Notes under the pieces: model-generated
The model's input: the letters and a program-made list of their open reading frames with translations, nothing else
Told to the model about the DNA's origin: nothing
The model's database searches: none
IMG/VR virus record: IMGVR_UViG_3300006929_000021
Span: 1-52,863 of that record
Reading direction: 5' to 3' (one strand)
Source of the DNA: a virus
Length of the DNA: 52,863 nt
Shown: positions 29,474-40,800 of the stretch, in pieces
How positions within the stretch are numbered: position 1 is the stretch's first letter
Layout: each line of letters starts with the position of its first letter
Translations under genes and position numbers: made by a program

Positions 29474-30387
29474 TGCGGGTTGGTAGCTTATTCACAGGAG
29501 TGGGCGGGTTGGACCTTGGCCTAGAGAAAGCAGGTCACGAAATAGCGTGGCAAGTAGAGTATGATGAGAAGTGCCAGTCTGTCTTGAGAAAACACTGGCC
29601 CAACGTAAAACTTCACAAGGATGTGTGCTATGCAGGAAAATCTATTCTCGACCCCGTCGATCTCATCTGCGGAGGATTCCCCTGTCAAGATCTCAGTGTT
29701 GCGGGCTATCGTCAAGGCCTTTCAGCACCGAGGTCAGGATTGTGGTGGGAGTTTCATAGGATCATTAGTGAGCTTACTCCCCGTTGGGTACTTATCGAAA
29801 ACGTCCCTGGCCTTCTCCTGTCCCACGAAGGGAGGGACTTGGAAACTTTGCTCCACTCAATGGAGAAATTACGCTACGGGTGGAGCTACAGGATTCTTGA
29901 CAGCAGAAATTTTGTCCCCCAAAGACGAAAGAGAGTTTTCATTGTCGGATATCTTGGAGACAGATGTCCACCCGAAGTACTACTTGAGTCCGAAGGCTTG
30001 TCAGGGAATACTGAGGCGAGCAGAGAAGCGAGAGCAAAAGTTACCCCCGACACTAGAGATAGCTTTGAAGAAAGTGATAGAATAATAACGCATCAAAGTA
30101 TCTTTCCCACGATTGGAGCGTCGTCGGCTGGGACTAGTAGGCCTGGTGGTCAGGGAGCAGAAAGACATATGTACATCGGAGATCCGCCACGCAGAATAAC
30201 TCCCCGTGAGGCTGAACGTCTTCAAGGGTTCGATGACGACTGGACTCGTTGGTCAGATAGCGGTGAAGAACTAGCTGATGGCCCAAGGTATAAGATGATG
30301 GGTAATGCAGTTACTGTTGACGTAGCCGAATGGTTGGGTAGGCAATTATCAATTGCGGATAAAAGATCCCAGTGCGACTCCCGCTAA
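29473..30387 (+). CDS. C5 cytosine DNA methyltransferase, orphan
   Basis: A 304-aa enzyme with all the main C5-methyltransferase motifs: I GSLFTGVGGLDLGLEKAG, IV GGFPCQD with catalytic C71, VI ENV (109-111), VIII QRRKR, IX RLQGFDDDW and X GNAVTVDVAE. The variable target-recognition region between VIII and IX is short. No restriction endonuclease gene is adjacent, so it is an orphan that may protect phage DNA from host restriction. Its 3' end overlaps the convergent gene by 39 nt. Confidence 0.9.
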   Translation: MRVGSLFTGVGGLDLGLEKAGHEIAWQVEYDEKCQSVLRKHWPNVKLHKDVCYAGKSILDPVDLICGGFPCQDLSVAGYRQGLSAPRSGLWWEFHRIISELTPRWVLIENVPGLLLSHEGRDLETLLHSMEKLRYGWSYRILDSRNFVPQRRKRVFIVGYLGDRCPPEVLLESEGLSGNTEASREARAKVTPDTRDSFEESDRIITHQSIFPTIGASSAGTSRPGGQGAERHMYIGDPPRRITPREAERLQGFDDDWTRWSDSGEELADGPRYKMMGNAVTVDVAEWLGRQLSIADKRSQCDSR

Positions 30388-30987
30388 TACATATGGAACT
30401 GCTCCACCTATCTTAGAAAATACTCCACGGTTGGCAGCGTCCTTCCAGGCATCTGATTCTTTATTCAAAGCTGTGATCTCTAGCCTCAGTGACTCGTTTA
30501 CTCTTTGCTCCATCGACCACAACGAGTCCAAGATCTCCACCCTTCTCCATAAAATCACCTTATCTTCCTCTAATGTGGCAATTTGTACCTGATAAGAGGA
30601 CACCTCTTTTTGGTGATTTAATTCTAAGGTGTCTAGCAAGACTTCTAAGCCATCTTGATTAGCTAGGCTTTCACGGAGTGTACTTAGGTTCTCGTTGAAG
30701 CTTACAGACGATGTGAGAGCGTCATTTTTAGCAGACTCCCTGACTTCAGCGAGCGAGTCGTGAACGTTGTCCAAGCTGTCCCTTAGTACGTCATAATACT
30801 CATAAGATTCTAAGAGTTGGTCCTCAAGTTTTAATCTTTGTGACCTCAACTCTTCAACTTCTTCTTCTGCTAGTTCGGCCCTGACTTTCGCTGCGGCATT
30901 AGAGTTAAAAATAATTCCTGAAAATGATAGCAAGCCAAGAATTATCAAAATCGCTATAAAATTATTCTGCATTAATTTTTTATTCAT
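30349..30987 (-). CDS. Membrane-anchored coiled-coil protein
   Basis: A 212-aa protein: N-terminal membrane segment (about 10-30, FIAILIILGLLSFSGIIF), a long Glu/Leu/Ser-rich coiled coil (35-180), and a second hydrophobic stretch near the C-terminus (GAVPYVLAGVALGSFI). The plan resembles spanin-like or tether proteins but with two membrane ends. Its start overlaps the stop of the upstream wHTH gene. Convergent with the methyltransferase. A lysis role is possible but unproven. Confidence 0.6.
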   Translation of the reverse strand: MNKKLMQNNFIAILIILGLLSFSGIIFNSNAAAKVRAELAEEEVEELRSQRLKLEDQLLESYEYYDVLRDSLDNVHDSLAEVRESAKNDALTSSVSFNENLSTLRESLANQDGLEVLLDTLELNHQKEVSSYQVQIATLEEDKVILWRRVEILDSLWSMEQRVNESLRLEITALNKESDAWKDAANRGVFSKIGGAVPYVLAGVALGSFIRN

Positions 30988-31294
30988 TTACGAAATCAGG
31001 ATTTCCGCTGAGAATTGAGGGAACAGTTTCGGCTACTGCTTGATCGCTCTCATCCCTCACAAGCCTGTAACAGTATCTTCTAGATACAACTCCAGTCATC
31101 GTGGTTCGTGGAACCCGACAGATTTCAACCGATCCCTGCGAGATCAATTCCTTTAGTCGGTCTCTGACCTGCTCTGCTGTTATGTCTAAAGCCTTAGATA
31201 GTTCTTTTACCGACATCGCCCCTTCAGGATCTGCTGTACCTCCTAATGCTTTTTGTACCTGTGCTAGTAATTCTTGCTCTGTAATACTACTCAT
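30980..31294 (-). CDS. Small winged-helix regulator
   Basis: A 104-aa protein; MSVKELSKALDITAEQVRDR then LKELISQGSVEICRV is a helix-turn-helix of winged-helix type. The start overlaps the phosphoesterase stop by 4 nt, so the two are co-translated. It could control late genes, or be a DNA-binding adaptor. No cI-like C-terminal domain. Confidence 0.6.
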   Translation of the reverse strand: MSSITEQELLAQVQKALGGTADPEGAMSVKELSKALDITAEQVRDRLKELISQGSVEICRVPRTTMTGVVSRRYCYRLVRDESDQAVAETVPSILSGNPDFVNE

Positions 31295-32133
31295 AATACC
31301 TCCACAATCGTTGGTCTATCTGGTGTAAAAAGTATGCTTTCCATACTATAATCATCGTCATCAATCTCGAAGTAAACAAGACCTATGTCGGCAAGAGATT
31401 CAGCAACCCTATGAACATACTCAGTAGCTAACTGCCACGCAGGTAGTGCTACCGCCCGTGTCTTGACCTTGTGAATCTTTCCACTATCAGCAAATTGATG
31501 GAAGTGAGATCTGATTGCTACATCGGGAGGGTTGTCGTTGTCCATCAGATAGTTAAAGAAGATATCTTGTGCGTACCAACGCATGTATGGTCCCTTCGTG
31601 TGTGCTCTTCTACCCATTCTGCCGTGATGTTTAATATCAAATACGGTAGATCCAATCTTCATGGTTCGTGTATAAGAAGACATTTGCCCAGTGTCAGGGT
31701 CCTCTACTATGGGCCATCCCGTTCCCTTTAGTGCCTTGGCCATCCCTTCTTCAAGCCCACCTGCACGGCCTACATGTGCTGACGTTCCCCTGATGATGTG
31801 TATACTGTCTGGCTTAAGGGCCAACGGAACCCGCAATGTTTCAAGGGCACAGCTTACATGCACACCTTCGTGCCCCGTAGCAATCTGTGTAGTTCTGTGA
31901 TGGTCCCCATCCGTGGCATCTCCGTTACATACAATATGTAACTTAGCATCCCTGTTCTTTCGCTTGATGGATTTAATCCTAGCCCATGCTTCTTCCCAAT
32001 TATTCCAAAGCCATTCTTGTCCCTTGTTGGGCATGTATAGGCCACCATCATCTAGCTCTATACCCTCAGGCGGGCATAGCCCTACCGTGGAGCCACAGTG
32101 CATGTCTCCAAAAAAAACAACCAAGTGTTTCAT
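31291..32133 (-). CDS. Calcineurin-like metallophosphoesterase
   Basis: A 280-aa protein with the metallophosphoesterase metal ligands: GDMHCGS (D10, H12), CNGDATDGDHH, a RGTSAHVG segment in the place of the usual GNH, KHHG and RSHFHQF. A two-metal phosphodiesterase or phosphatase is expected; phage members act on cyclic nucleotides, DNA ends or RNA, and the substrate here cannot be told. It lies between a zinc-ribbon gene and a small wHTH gene. Confidence 0.75.
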   Translation of the reverse strand: MKHLVVFFGDMHCGSTVGLCPPEGIELDDGGLYMPNKGQEWLWNNWEEAWARIKSIKRKNRDAKLHIVCNGDATDGDHHRTTQIATGHEGVHVSCALETLRVPLALKPDSIHIIRGTSAHVGRAGGLEEGMAKALKGTGWPIVEDPDTGQMSSYTRTMKIGSTVFDIKHHGRMGRRAHTKGPYMRWYAQDIFFNYLMDNDNPPDVAIRSHFHQFADSGKIHKVKTRAVALPAWQLATEYVHRVAESLADIGLVYFEIDDDDYSMESILFTPDRPTIVEVL

Positions 32134-32150
32134 TTTATATGACCTCTCTG

Positions 32151-32318
32151 TTACTCTATAAAAATATCACCACATTCGTCACAGTATCCATCTGCATTTT
32201 TTATAGTATTTCCACAACGCTCGCAGACTTGCCACTTCGATACGAAATCCCACCCACACCACGCACAGTACTTGTTGTTTAGCTCTCTTTCAGCACCACA
32301 ACGTGGACAATCCATCAT
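32151..32318 (-). CDS. 55-aa double zinc-ribbon protein
   Basis: The ATG at 32318 overlaps the stop of the upstream gene (ATGA). The 55-aa frame contains four CxxC pairs in order (CPRC, CAWC, CERC, CDEC), i.e. two complete zinc ribbons, and ends at TAA 32153-32151, 18 nt before the phosphoesterase start. Cysteine spacing is decisive for a real gene despite the size. It may bind nucleic acid or recruit a partner. Confidence 0.75.
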   Translation of the reverse strand: MMDCPRCGAERELNNKYCAWCGWDFVSKWQVCERCGNTIKNADGYCDECGDIFIE

Positions 32319-32605
32319 TGCGTATCACCCCCAAGCTCCAGCCTAACCTTTAGTAGTGCTAGTTCTCTTTCAAGTTGAATAACTTGATCTTGTAACTCTG
32401 AAAGTTGAAGGGTCAGGCTGCCTTGTTGGCCAATATATTTTCCTTGCCTGTCACGAACATCTTGTAGCTCGACCATAGCTTGTGCATCGGCACGTTCCAT
32501 GCCCTCAAACCTAGCTCCTGCAACCCATGTAGCTACAAGTATGCTTATAAAAAATCCTACGCTTAAAGCAGGAAGGGACGTTGCCTTCGAGATACCGTTA
32601 GCCAT
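32315..32605 (-). CDS. Small membrane plus coiled-coil protein
   Basis: A 96-aa protein with one membrane segment (about 10-30, LPALSVGFFISILVATWVAG) followed by a coiled coil (LSELQDQVIQLERELALLKV). Such proteins in phages are often spanin or holin-accessory components. It overlaps its neighbours by 1-4 nt. The lysis assignment is tentative. Confidence 0.55.
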   Translation of the reverse strand: MANGISKATSLPALSVGFFISILVATWVAGARFEGMERADAQAMVELQDVRDRQGKYIGQQGSLTLQLSELQDQVIQLERELALLKVRLELGGDTQ

Positions 32606-34131
32606 TATCTGATTCCTAAAACATCCAGCATAGGTGTTCCTGGTTCAGGCTTGTCACCAAAAAATTCTTCAAAGTCTAAGTCGGGAGACATCACACCAAG
32701 GTCTGGTGCCATTAAATCTTCGTAGTATGATGTCATAGCATTGCGTTCTGCCTGAGTCATAGGGGGTTCGGGAAGTCCCGCATCTCCCAGTTCTTCAACT
32801 GCCAGCACCTGGTCTACAAGTGGTCCACCCATTTTTCCTAGTAATGCTGCTCCCGCAGCCATCATGGCCTTTGTGTTTATAAGCTTTCCGACTGCCTTTC
32901 CTACCACATTTGGTGTTATCTTACCTCGACCCGCATTGTTTCTAAGATAGTCTAACCAGTCTTTAATCTTTTGTCCTACTGGAACTTCAGTTATGGGTAC
33001 AGTTCTACGATTAAAAATATATTCAGGAGCAGCGTGGCCAGCCGTAACCCTTCCGCCTGAAGTGGCGACTTTCTTTGCCTCTTGTTCTATGGTCCCAACA
33101 AACTGATCCTCAAGCCCTTCTGCTACTACTTTTAGCGTAGCGTCATTAGCACCCTCAAGAGGTTTTTCAATTGTTTGTTTTAAAACCTGCTCTGGAGTCC
33201 AATTTTTCGGGTCAGCCGCAACCATTTTTCCTGGAGTCTCAGTATATGTACCTGTATATGGATCAAAACTCACGGTTGTTTTTTTATTAATTTCTGACAA
33301 TTTCGCAGCATCAAACTCACCCGTTAGGGGATCAAAGGCAGGGCTTACAAACTTTTTTTGAAATTTTCTTAGCCGTGCCCCTCTGGGATTGTCCGTCAGT
33401 TGATCAAGCTCGTTTGCCCTAGCCCGTGTCATCGGTGCAGTTTTTGTTCCGTCTGACAATATATATACTTTTGGTGTTTCTTTACGAGGCATTCCTGGTC
33501 CAGCTGCCGTCCTGTTTACAGGCCCCTTGTCTGTACCAGGCATTCCTGGTCCAGCTGCCGTCCGATTTACAGGCCCCTTGGTGGATCTACCGCCACTCCG
33601 TGCGTCTGATTCATCTACCAAAAACTTGGAGCCTGACTCTGAACCTCTACCCTGTTGCCTAGCTCGTTTGGTTTTCGTTGTCTGACGAGACTGTGCCAAT
33701 CGGTTTGCTTCAATCTCACGTGCATCTGCATATGCTATATTTATATCTTCAGGAAGCAACGTACCCAAAGAACCTTTTGTATTGGTAATATCATCCGAAG
33801 TAATCCCTAATAACTCTGCAACGGTTTTATTTGTTTGGCCTTCTTTGGCTGATGGAAATCCCCGCACTTCTCTATTAAAAATATCTTCATAATCAACATC
33901 TACATTATGTATCTCATGGTCCTGTGCTACTCGTCGCACAAGGCTTTTAACTGAGTCGTGAATTAATGCGTTTCTTTTAGCTTCTTCAAGTAGCCTTGCA
34001 GTTGAGAATCTTGAAGTCAGAACCCCTGGTCGTGCCCCTCCTGTACCTGCTCTTCTTCTTCCCTGCCACTTACGCAACTTTGACTCATCAGGATCTCCAC
34101 CGTTAGCTAACCCCATTATACCTTTATGCAT
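32605..34131 (-). CDS. Virion-type protein with a tandem duplication
   Basis: A 508-aa basic, low-hydrophobicity protein, mostly Gly/Lys/Thr-rich in the first half. It begins MHKGIMGLANGGDPDESK, sharing the (A/F)xGG motif seen in the other large virion genes of this operon. Residues near 180-215 hold a tandem repeat (KGPVNRTAAGPGMP twice). It lies downstream of the lysis pair and overlaps the endolysin stop. Probably a minor or internal virion protein; no enzyme motif seen. Confidence 0.5.
   Translation of the reverse strand: MHKGIMGLANGGDPDESKLRKWQGRRRAGTGGARPGVLTSRFSTARLLEEAKRNALIHDSVKSLVRRVAQDHEIHNVDVDYEDIFNREVRGFPSAKEGQTNKTVAELLGITSDDITNTKGSLGTLLPEDINIAYADAREIEANRLAQSRQTTKTKRARQQGRGSESGSKFLVDESDARSGGRSTKGPVNRTAAGPGMPGTDKGPVNRTAAGPGMPRKETPKVYILSDGTKTAPMTRARANELDQLTDNPRGARLRKFQKKFVSPAFDPLTGEFDAAKLSEINKKTTVSFDPYTGTYTETPGKMVAADPKNWTPEQVLKQTIEKPLEGANDATLKVVAEGLEDQFVGTIEQEAKKVATSGGRVTAGHAAPEYIFNRRTVPITEVPVGQKIKDWLDYLRNNAGRGKITPNVVGKAVGKLINTKAMMAAGAALLGKMGGPLVDQVLAVEELGDAGLPEPPMTQAERNAMTSYYEDLMAPDLGVMSPDLDFEEFFGDKPEPGTPMLDVLGIR
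33488..33580 (-). repeat. 51-bp tandem duplication inside a virion gene
   Basis: Two nearly identical units, starting at 33488 and 33539, encode KGPVNRTAAGPGMP twice in the 508-aa protein. Such in-frame duplications expand and contract easily. Confidence 0.8.
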
Positions 34132-34582
34132 TTTTACCCCATCTTGCAGGTGCTGGCCTGCCTATCATGCCACGGACATCGACATGTGTGAATGTTTTAT
34201 ACCTACCTATACCTAATTGCTCCTTGTAAGGACTGTCTTCTAATAAATCAGCGACCTGTCTTGGAGTCCAATTTACTTTAACAATATCTGCTGCACCCAA
34301 AGTTAAGTGCATACTATTGGGCACCCCACCTATCGCCTCATTGTAGTCCCAACTTCTATACCAACTATTAATTAAAACAGGAGATACACCACCTGCTCTT
34401 CTTACATACTGTAACACATCAATCAATTTGATTGCATTATCAATCAACTCAACACTAGGAGGAGTAAGACTCACTCCATTAGACTCACGGCCTACATCAC
34501 AAATTTCTAATGCAGTAAAATTCTTTATGCCGTTTGCCTTAAGCTGTGCATCACACAGCGTAGCCCACTCACTTCTCGTCAT
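34124..34582 (-). CDS. M15-type peptidoglycan peptidase (endolysin)
   Basis: A 152-aa protein of the Peptidase M15 (D-Ala-D-Ala carboxypeptidase-like) group: SWYRSWDYN, then NSMHLTLGAADI with zinc ligands H92 and D99, and THVDVRG with H133. These enzymes cut peptide cross-bridges in peptidoglycan. No signal peptide, so export relies on a holin; the overlapping upstream gene encodes a candidate. A second cell-wall enzyme is fused in a virion protein at 42744-45308. Confidence 0.82.
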   Translation of the reverse strand: MTRSEWATLCDAQLKANGIKNFTALEICDVGRESNGVSLTPPSVELIDNAIKLIDVLQYVRRAGGVSPVLINSWYRSWDYNEAIGGVPNSMHLTLGAADIVKVNWTPRQVADLLEDSPYKEQLGIGRYKTFTHVDVRGMIGRPAPARWGKNA

Positions 34583-34883
34583 GTTCCCTAAACCCAGGGC
34601 TATTGTCTAGTATGTCTGGCCGTCTAGGCTCTTTGATAGACTTCGCTATCCCAGAAGCTACGGCCCCTACTTGAGGAGCCAGGTATTGGCTTACACGGGG
34701 ACCACCAGCCCATGCCACTAAACCCACAACCAAGCTACCAAGCAAGGTATAAGCTGCCCCAGGAACCTCCCATACTGTAGAGTCAAGGACTATCAAAGCT
34801 CCTGTAAACATAAGGGATGCACATAGGAACGTGCGAGCAGCACTCAAGTTTTCTTTTTCATCACTAAGCATTTCCCTCAACAT
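34569..34883 (-). CDS. Candidate holin
   Basis: A 104-aa protein with two hydrophobic segments (about 19-37, TFLCASLMFTGALIVL; and 45-65, YTLLGSLVVGLVAWAGG), a charged N-terminus and a charged C-terminal tail, the usual class II holin plan. Its stop overlaps the endolysin start by 14 nt, so the two are coupled, which is the main support. Not recognised by family. Confidence 0.6.
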   Translation of the reverse strand: MLREMLSDEKENLSAARTFLCASLMFTGALIVLDSTVWEVPGAAYTLLGSLVVGLVAWAGGPRVSQYLAPQVGAVASGIAKSIKEPRRPDILDNSPGFREHDEK

Positions 34884-37800
34884 TATCGTTTCTCCAGTAT
34901 TTTATCGTATGTTTTTTGGGTTTCCTGCATCCGTTTCATTATGAAAGGAAGATTTTTCAACATAGACCTTTCTGCTTTCATTATATTCTGTATACGTATT
35001 CTTTTTTCTGATCGACTTAAGTCTGTTCGTTTCTGCAATCTATCAACCACTTCCCTAACCATTGTCATTTGTCTACTATACGCATTAATAGTGTTTTGGA
35101 ATGTCAGTATCCCTTTATACTGTTCTGAATATTTATAACCCTTTATCCTATCTTCCTTCATAAAGGCGTTAGTTGATGCTGTAGCACTAGCAAGCTCTCT
35201 TTCTACATCAAATAAATCTTGCTTAAATTGACTACCTTTACGTGCATCTTCAAAGAGGTCTCCAAAAACAGGTAGGTTGGCTAGTCCTTCACCCTCAGTA
35301 TATGCTTTGTATAGTTTTCTGGGATTCGTAACGTCTATATCAAAATCAAGAGATGTTCCTACAACAGCTTTTTTATCTATGCCAGGAACCCAGCCCGACC
35401 TTAGCCCCCTATTCGTGAGCTTTGTAACATAACTCCACATTGTACCACCATAATTGTATTCCAGATATGCCACCTTTTGAGGTGATGTCAGTGTCTTTGA
35501 GTTTTTGAGTCCTGGAATCCTGTTAGCAACCTGAGCCATAAGTGTTGCTGTATCGCTAGTGTGTATGTCTCTTTGCAGTACTGGATCTTTCTGCATATCA
35601 AAGTATGAGACAATATCACCACCTTGATATCTATTTTTATTTTGCACCGCATCAATCAAAGGCTGAACTGTTTGAGGAAATAATTGGAAACTTAAACTGT
35701 GTCTTGCCTGTCTCCTTAACTCTGTAGCAGCATCGTCTATATTAAAGTTTTCGTCACCAAGGGTTAGCTCATACAGTAACTGAGGAATTACTTTATAAAA
35801 TAGGCCGACTTCAAACGGTGTTGGAGCCTTAAGCCATGCCTTATCTCCTAACGGAAGCATCCAATTGTCAAATTTTTTATCACGCCCCATATTTTTATAT
35901 TCATCATCATCGTCAAACATGTTCATAATCAGTTCATACAGAAAAGACATTGAAGCCAATTGAAGTCCACGAGCAAAAACCTTACTGAAAGCCGTATCAT
36001 ACCAAGACAGTTTTGCATACTCAGATTCGGTCATCGGCCTACCCTCTTCTACGTTCCACCTTGCTAGGCCAGGAGCATCAAACCCACCAAAAAGAGAATG
36101 ACTCCTCATTGTAACATCAAGACCCTGTAAGCGACCATTCAAAAACGGAATGGTAGCCATCCATGCACTCAGGGCAGGACTTGCACCTCTTCGGCCATAG
36201 TTCATTATCTCTAGTGCCATGTTTTGTGCTAGTGCCTTATCCCCTGTTGTAGCCAAGACCCTATCATATACTGCAAGCCTGGCAGCCGATTCTGTTTGAT
36301 CGCCCAGGGCACCTAACTGCCACCATAAGTACGCAGGGCTAAACATATTCCTCGCCCCTTCGTATTCATGCATACGTTCATATTTTTTAAACTCTCGGTT
36401 CATTGTCTCGCCAAACTTGCCAGGCTCAGATATAAAGTCGATACCTATTGATAGCCCTAGTTCTTGGGCACGAAGTCTGCTATCAGTATCCATAGCATTT
36501 CTTATAGATTCTAATATTATACCAGGATCTCCGCCAAATATAATAAAGGCCTGTAATGCATCTCTAAATACATTCTTCTGCATAAATGAGGGAGTCTTTG
36601 TAACGCTCTCCCTCAAAAACGACGCTGGCCCCATAAGAGCGTCTGCCCCTATATCCGAAACCCAGCCTTCTTGCTGTTCTTTTAATCCAAGAAACTTTTT
36701 TAGCTGACCCTTACGAGGTCCACTCTCATATCTTTGTTCTCTACCCATATTGCCCAAAGCGTCCTTCATATACTTTCTTGGATTATGTCCTGCCAACATT
36801 GCAGACATAGCAAGTTTCGTGTCGTCCAGTCTATAGAAAGCGACTTCGCCCTGCTCCATAACCCTAACAATATTTTTATCTGCCCTAGCACCTAGCTCGC
36901 CTACAGAAACTTTTGTTGCCTCCCCAAGTTCCATTGCTTCTTCTACAGTTCTAACTACACCAGTATTCATAAGTCCATCACGAACCAATGCTTGAATATT
37001 AATATTAATAGACTCAAAAATATCTTCTTTTATAGGCTCTAAGCTTCCATCTAAAGCCTTTTCGACCAGGTTTATTCCCCTTGTCCTTATATATTCTTCA
37101 GACCCAAACTCCAGACTATCCATGACACTTGACGTTTCTCTATAGAACGGCATATAATCTTCCGCAAGATACTCGTCACGTTGTCCAAGAGATATTAATC
37201 CTGTTTGATATGCAAAATTAATCATCTCATTATTGTAAGCTTGGTAGTAATCCCAAAACTTGCGAACATGTCCATTGTCTCCAAAGCTTATGATACGACC
37301 ATTTTTGTCGTATACAATCCCCGCTTCTACCTGCTTAACCGTATCATCCAATCTTTTTTGATCCCACTTTCTTATGTTTGCAGCCTTATAAGGATTTGCT
37401 GCATCATACTTAGCCCTTGCTCGCTCATATCTTTGTTCTAGCTCTGGGGTAAGCTGTGCACCCTCTGGCATCGCCTTAACCAAACCTTCTATTTCATCTA
37501 AAGTTTTCTTCTTGCTTATAATTCTTTTGGCTTCGCCATAAAGAAGTGCTAGTTGCTGATCATCTCCATCCTTGATGTTATACATAATTTGAGACAGCCC
37601 TGGGATGCGTCCATCACCACCATAAGCTTCTTCCAGGGCAGCAGAATAAACTGGGGTGTTAATGAACCGACCACCAAGTGCTGTTGTCCCTGTGTAACGC
37701 AATGGCCCCAACTTCATCAAGCCAGGCAAAAGATTCACGGCACTGTCCGCATTACGCATTGCAACAAGTGCTGATGTTTCAGCGTCTATCATAGCCGTCT

Positions 37801-40800
37801 CTCGCTTTGCCATCAGTCTTTGTGTTTGTTGCTTGGACCATTCTCTACGATCCAAATATTTATAACGAAGATTTTCTAGAACTCCATTGCGAACTATACT
37901 TTCCATCTCCTCAGGGTTACTACCTGCCCCTATCTCTCCACTTAATGGGCCATCCTTTTCTAATACATTTCTCATAGGATCACCCTTAAGCTCTTTTAAG
38001 TCTCCATCTTCAACAGCCTTTTTAACTAATGCTTGTCCAGACTCATTAAGATTGGTCTGTGATGCAAACATACCCCTGTATCTTGCAGGCATTGTATACG
38101 CCTCATTGCCGTCGAGTATTCTCATAAACTCATGGAGAGCCGTCTTAACAGACTCTTTGTTCTCCATGCTAGGCATACCCATTAGTGGAACACTGGAGCC
38201 ATGTGCATTCTTAATTAATTCCGCCTGTTTCTCAACATTGCCTACCAACTCTTTCAGAGTGCCCTCAAACCCTGTTGCCTCTTGTGCGTGGCCTGAGATT
38301 TCTCTTGCAGTATTAAGGATATCATCTGAAATTTTATCAACAACCTTCTGATGCTGTAGCTTTTCTTCAGAAGTTTTTGCTTTATTCAATCGCTCTATAG
38401 CTTCACGAAGATTGGCCTTGTTTTCGGGACTTGCATACTGCGTCAGCCTCATAGATCTAATAGACTCTGGAGCAGCTTTTGCTTGCTCACCTTCATAGCC
38501 CTCACCACGCCTTCCTATATTGCCACCCCGAATATTGTTAAAAATCTTTACTACATCATCAAGGCCTGAGTCTTTAGCAGCACCGATCACGCCTAAAAAA
38601 TATTTATTAACTTTATTTTTAATAGCACCGATTGCACCCGATGCTTTATTTGTTGGAATGTTACCCATAGATAAGTGTGTAAGCATATCAACAACTGCTT
38701 CAGCCTCTATGTCTGCTTGATTTAATCCAGATCCAGCAGTTTCTAAAACTTTTTTCTCAACCCAAGTTATACCTTCATTGTGCATTTCCGCATTGACTTT
38801 TTCAGGCACAATATTATTTCGTATATAATCCCAAAGAATACCCCGTTCTGATGGACTATAATTGTCACGTACATCTAAGGAGTGAAGCCCTGCCTGAAAC
38901 GCTTTTTCTTTAATAATTTCAGAAGCATCTAGTACGCCATCAGGATCAATATTAGCCAAGTTAATTAATATTCTACCGCCAACCGTATCATACATTGCCA
39001 CCCTGGTATCCATCTCAGGCACATTGTTGATACCAACCTCGTCCAACGCTTGGAACACGCCACCAAATTCATCTACAAATTCAACGTCCAATCCTCTTGT
39101 AACATTAAAATCATCTAATATAGTTCGTACTTCGTTTTTAAAAAGATCATACGTCTGTCTTACACGACCCATATAATTACTACGAAGGCCGTGAAGGCCG
39201 TCCTGTAGGCTAACTGGCAGCAATCCTTTCCTAACTAGAGCACGGGCAATAACTCGTCCTTGTTTGCCTTCTAGTAGTGACAAGAATGAATCACGGCTTG
39301 GTTGCATATCTTTTGCGATAGATGCCCCCACACTACCTAAAAGACCTAATCTTTTTAATTCACTTTTGCCTGTCATCTTGCTCAATTCACCAGCAAACTG
39401 TTTAACAAAAGCTTCTTTATTTAAAACGGGTTCATTATTTTCTCTTGCTCTTTCGTTGTATGCTTCTAATAAATCATCAACGGTATCTGTAGTATCTTCA
39501 GATAAAAGTTCACGCTCTAGTGCTATTGTATCTACAAGCCTGTTCCAATCTAAATCTTCACGCCTTTGTCTACTTAATGGAGTAGGCAACGGTTCATTTC
39601 TTGGTGGATTTATTTCGTTAACTAAAACATTACTACCATTTGCAGTTAACACCCCTGTTTCTACAAGACCAGCTATGGCTTCATCAAACGCACTATTGTT
39701 AAATGTAGCACCCCTTCGCCTTATAGCATCACCAAGAGCTTTCTCTATATCTGCTATAGAAACACCAAGGTCTGGATCAAATCCTCTAACAACATCACCT
39801 CCCTCTATATCTGCTCGCCTTATAGCATCACCAATAGCTTCCTCGGTAACAACAGTTTCCTCTATGGCACCTATACCCTGCTGGTTTTGAGCAACAAGCT
39901 TCAAAATAGGCTGATAAAGCCTTTCTACTTCTGGATTCTTATAAAAATTAGGCAAATATACAGGATCAAATGTTTCGACAAAGCCTGCCATTTGTTTATT
40001 ACGATCTACAAAGGCATAGTTAGGTGCTAACTGTACAAGCCTTGAATACATTAGGTATCGTTGGGCTTCACTAGCCTCACTCCAACTACGAGCACCAGTT
40101 AAATCCCGAAGCAATCTCCTAAAAGGAGTGCTATTTACACCTGATGCTGGTCGTCCATCCAGTAAACTTCTCATCAAAACAGGATCACGAAGTTTGATAT
40201 TTTTTATAGCTAATAGTTTTTCTATATCTGATTCAGTTGTACCCCTGCTAGGATTGTAGTTGTCATAAAATTCTTTGATAACTTCTATCTGCCCATCTTC
40301 TCTAATTGGCACCGCAGATTCTCCGACTGAAAAATATCTATCTTGAGTGCCAATCCATGTAGCCACATCAGATTGAGCCTTAAGAGCAAACATTTGATTA
40401 AGAACACCATCAGCCCTTTCTTCACTTGCAAATAACCTAGTAAGACCAATAGCATCCAAGGCAGAAAATTCTTTAGAATGTGTTGGATACTTTGCGGTCA
40501 GTCTTTTGATGGTTCCAGCATCTTCTAGTTCTGCTCTAATTTCTGCAACAGTTTTATCGGGATCAGCGTCCTGTAATCGCTTAGCAGCGTCAGCAACCTT
40601 ATCAGCTAACTCTTGTTTATTCTCGTCTGCCTTGCCTTGAAGCCTTCCAATACGATCAGCCATTCCATTAAGCCAAAAATAAAATCGCTGTGGATTTTGA
40701 AATCCAAGTTTTTCTGCACCTGCTTGAGCAACTGACGGGTCGTTCATAACGGCCTGTCTTAGTGCCTGTATGTTGTTATTAATAGTTTGTAAATAAAGAT

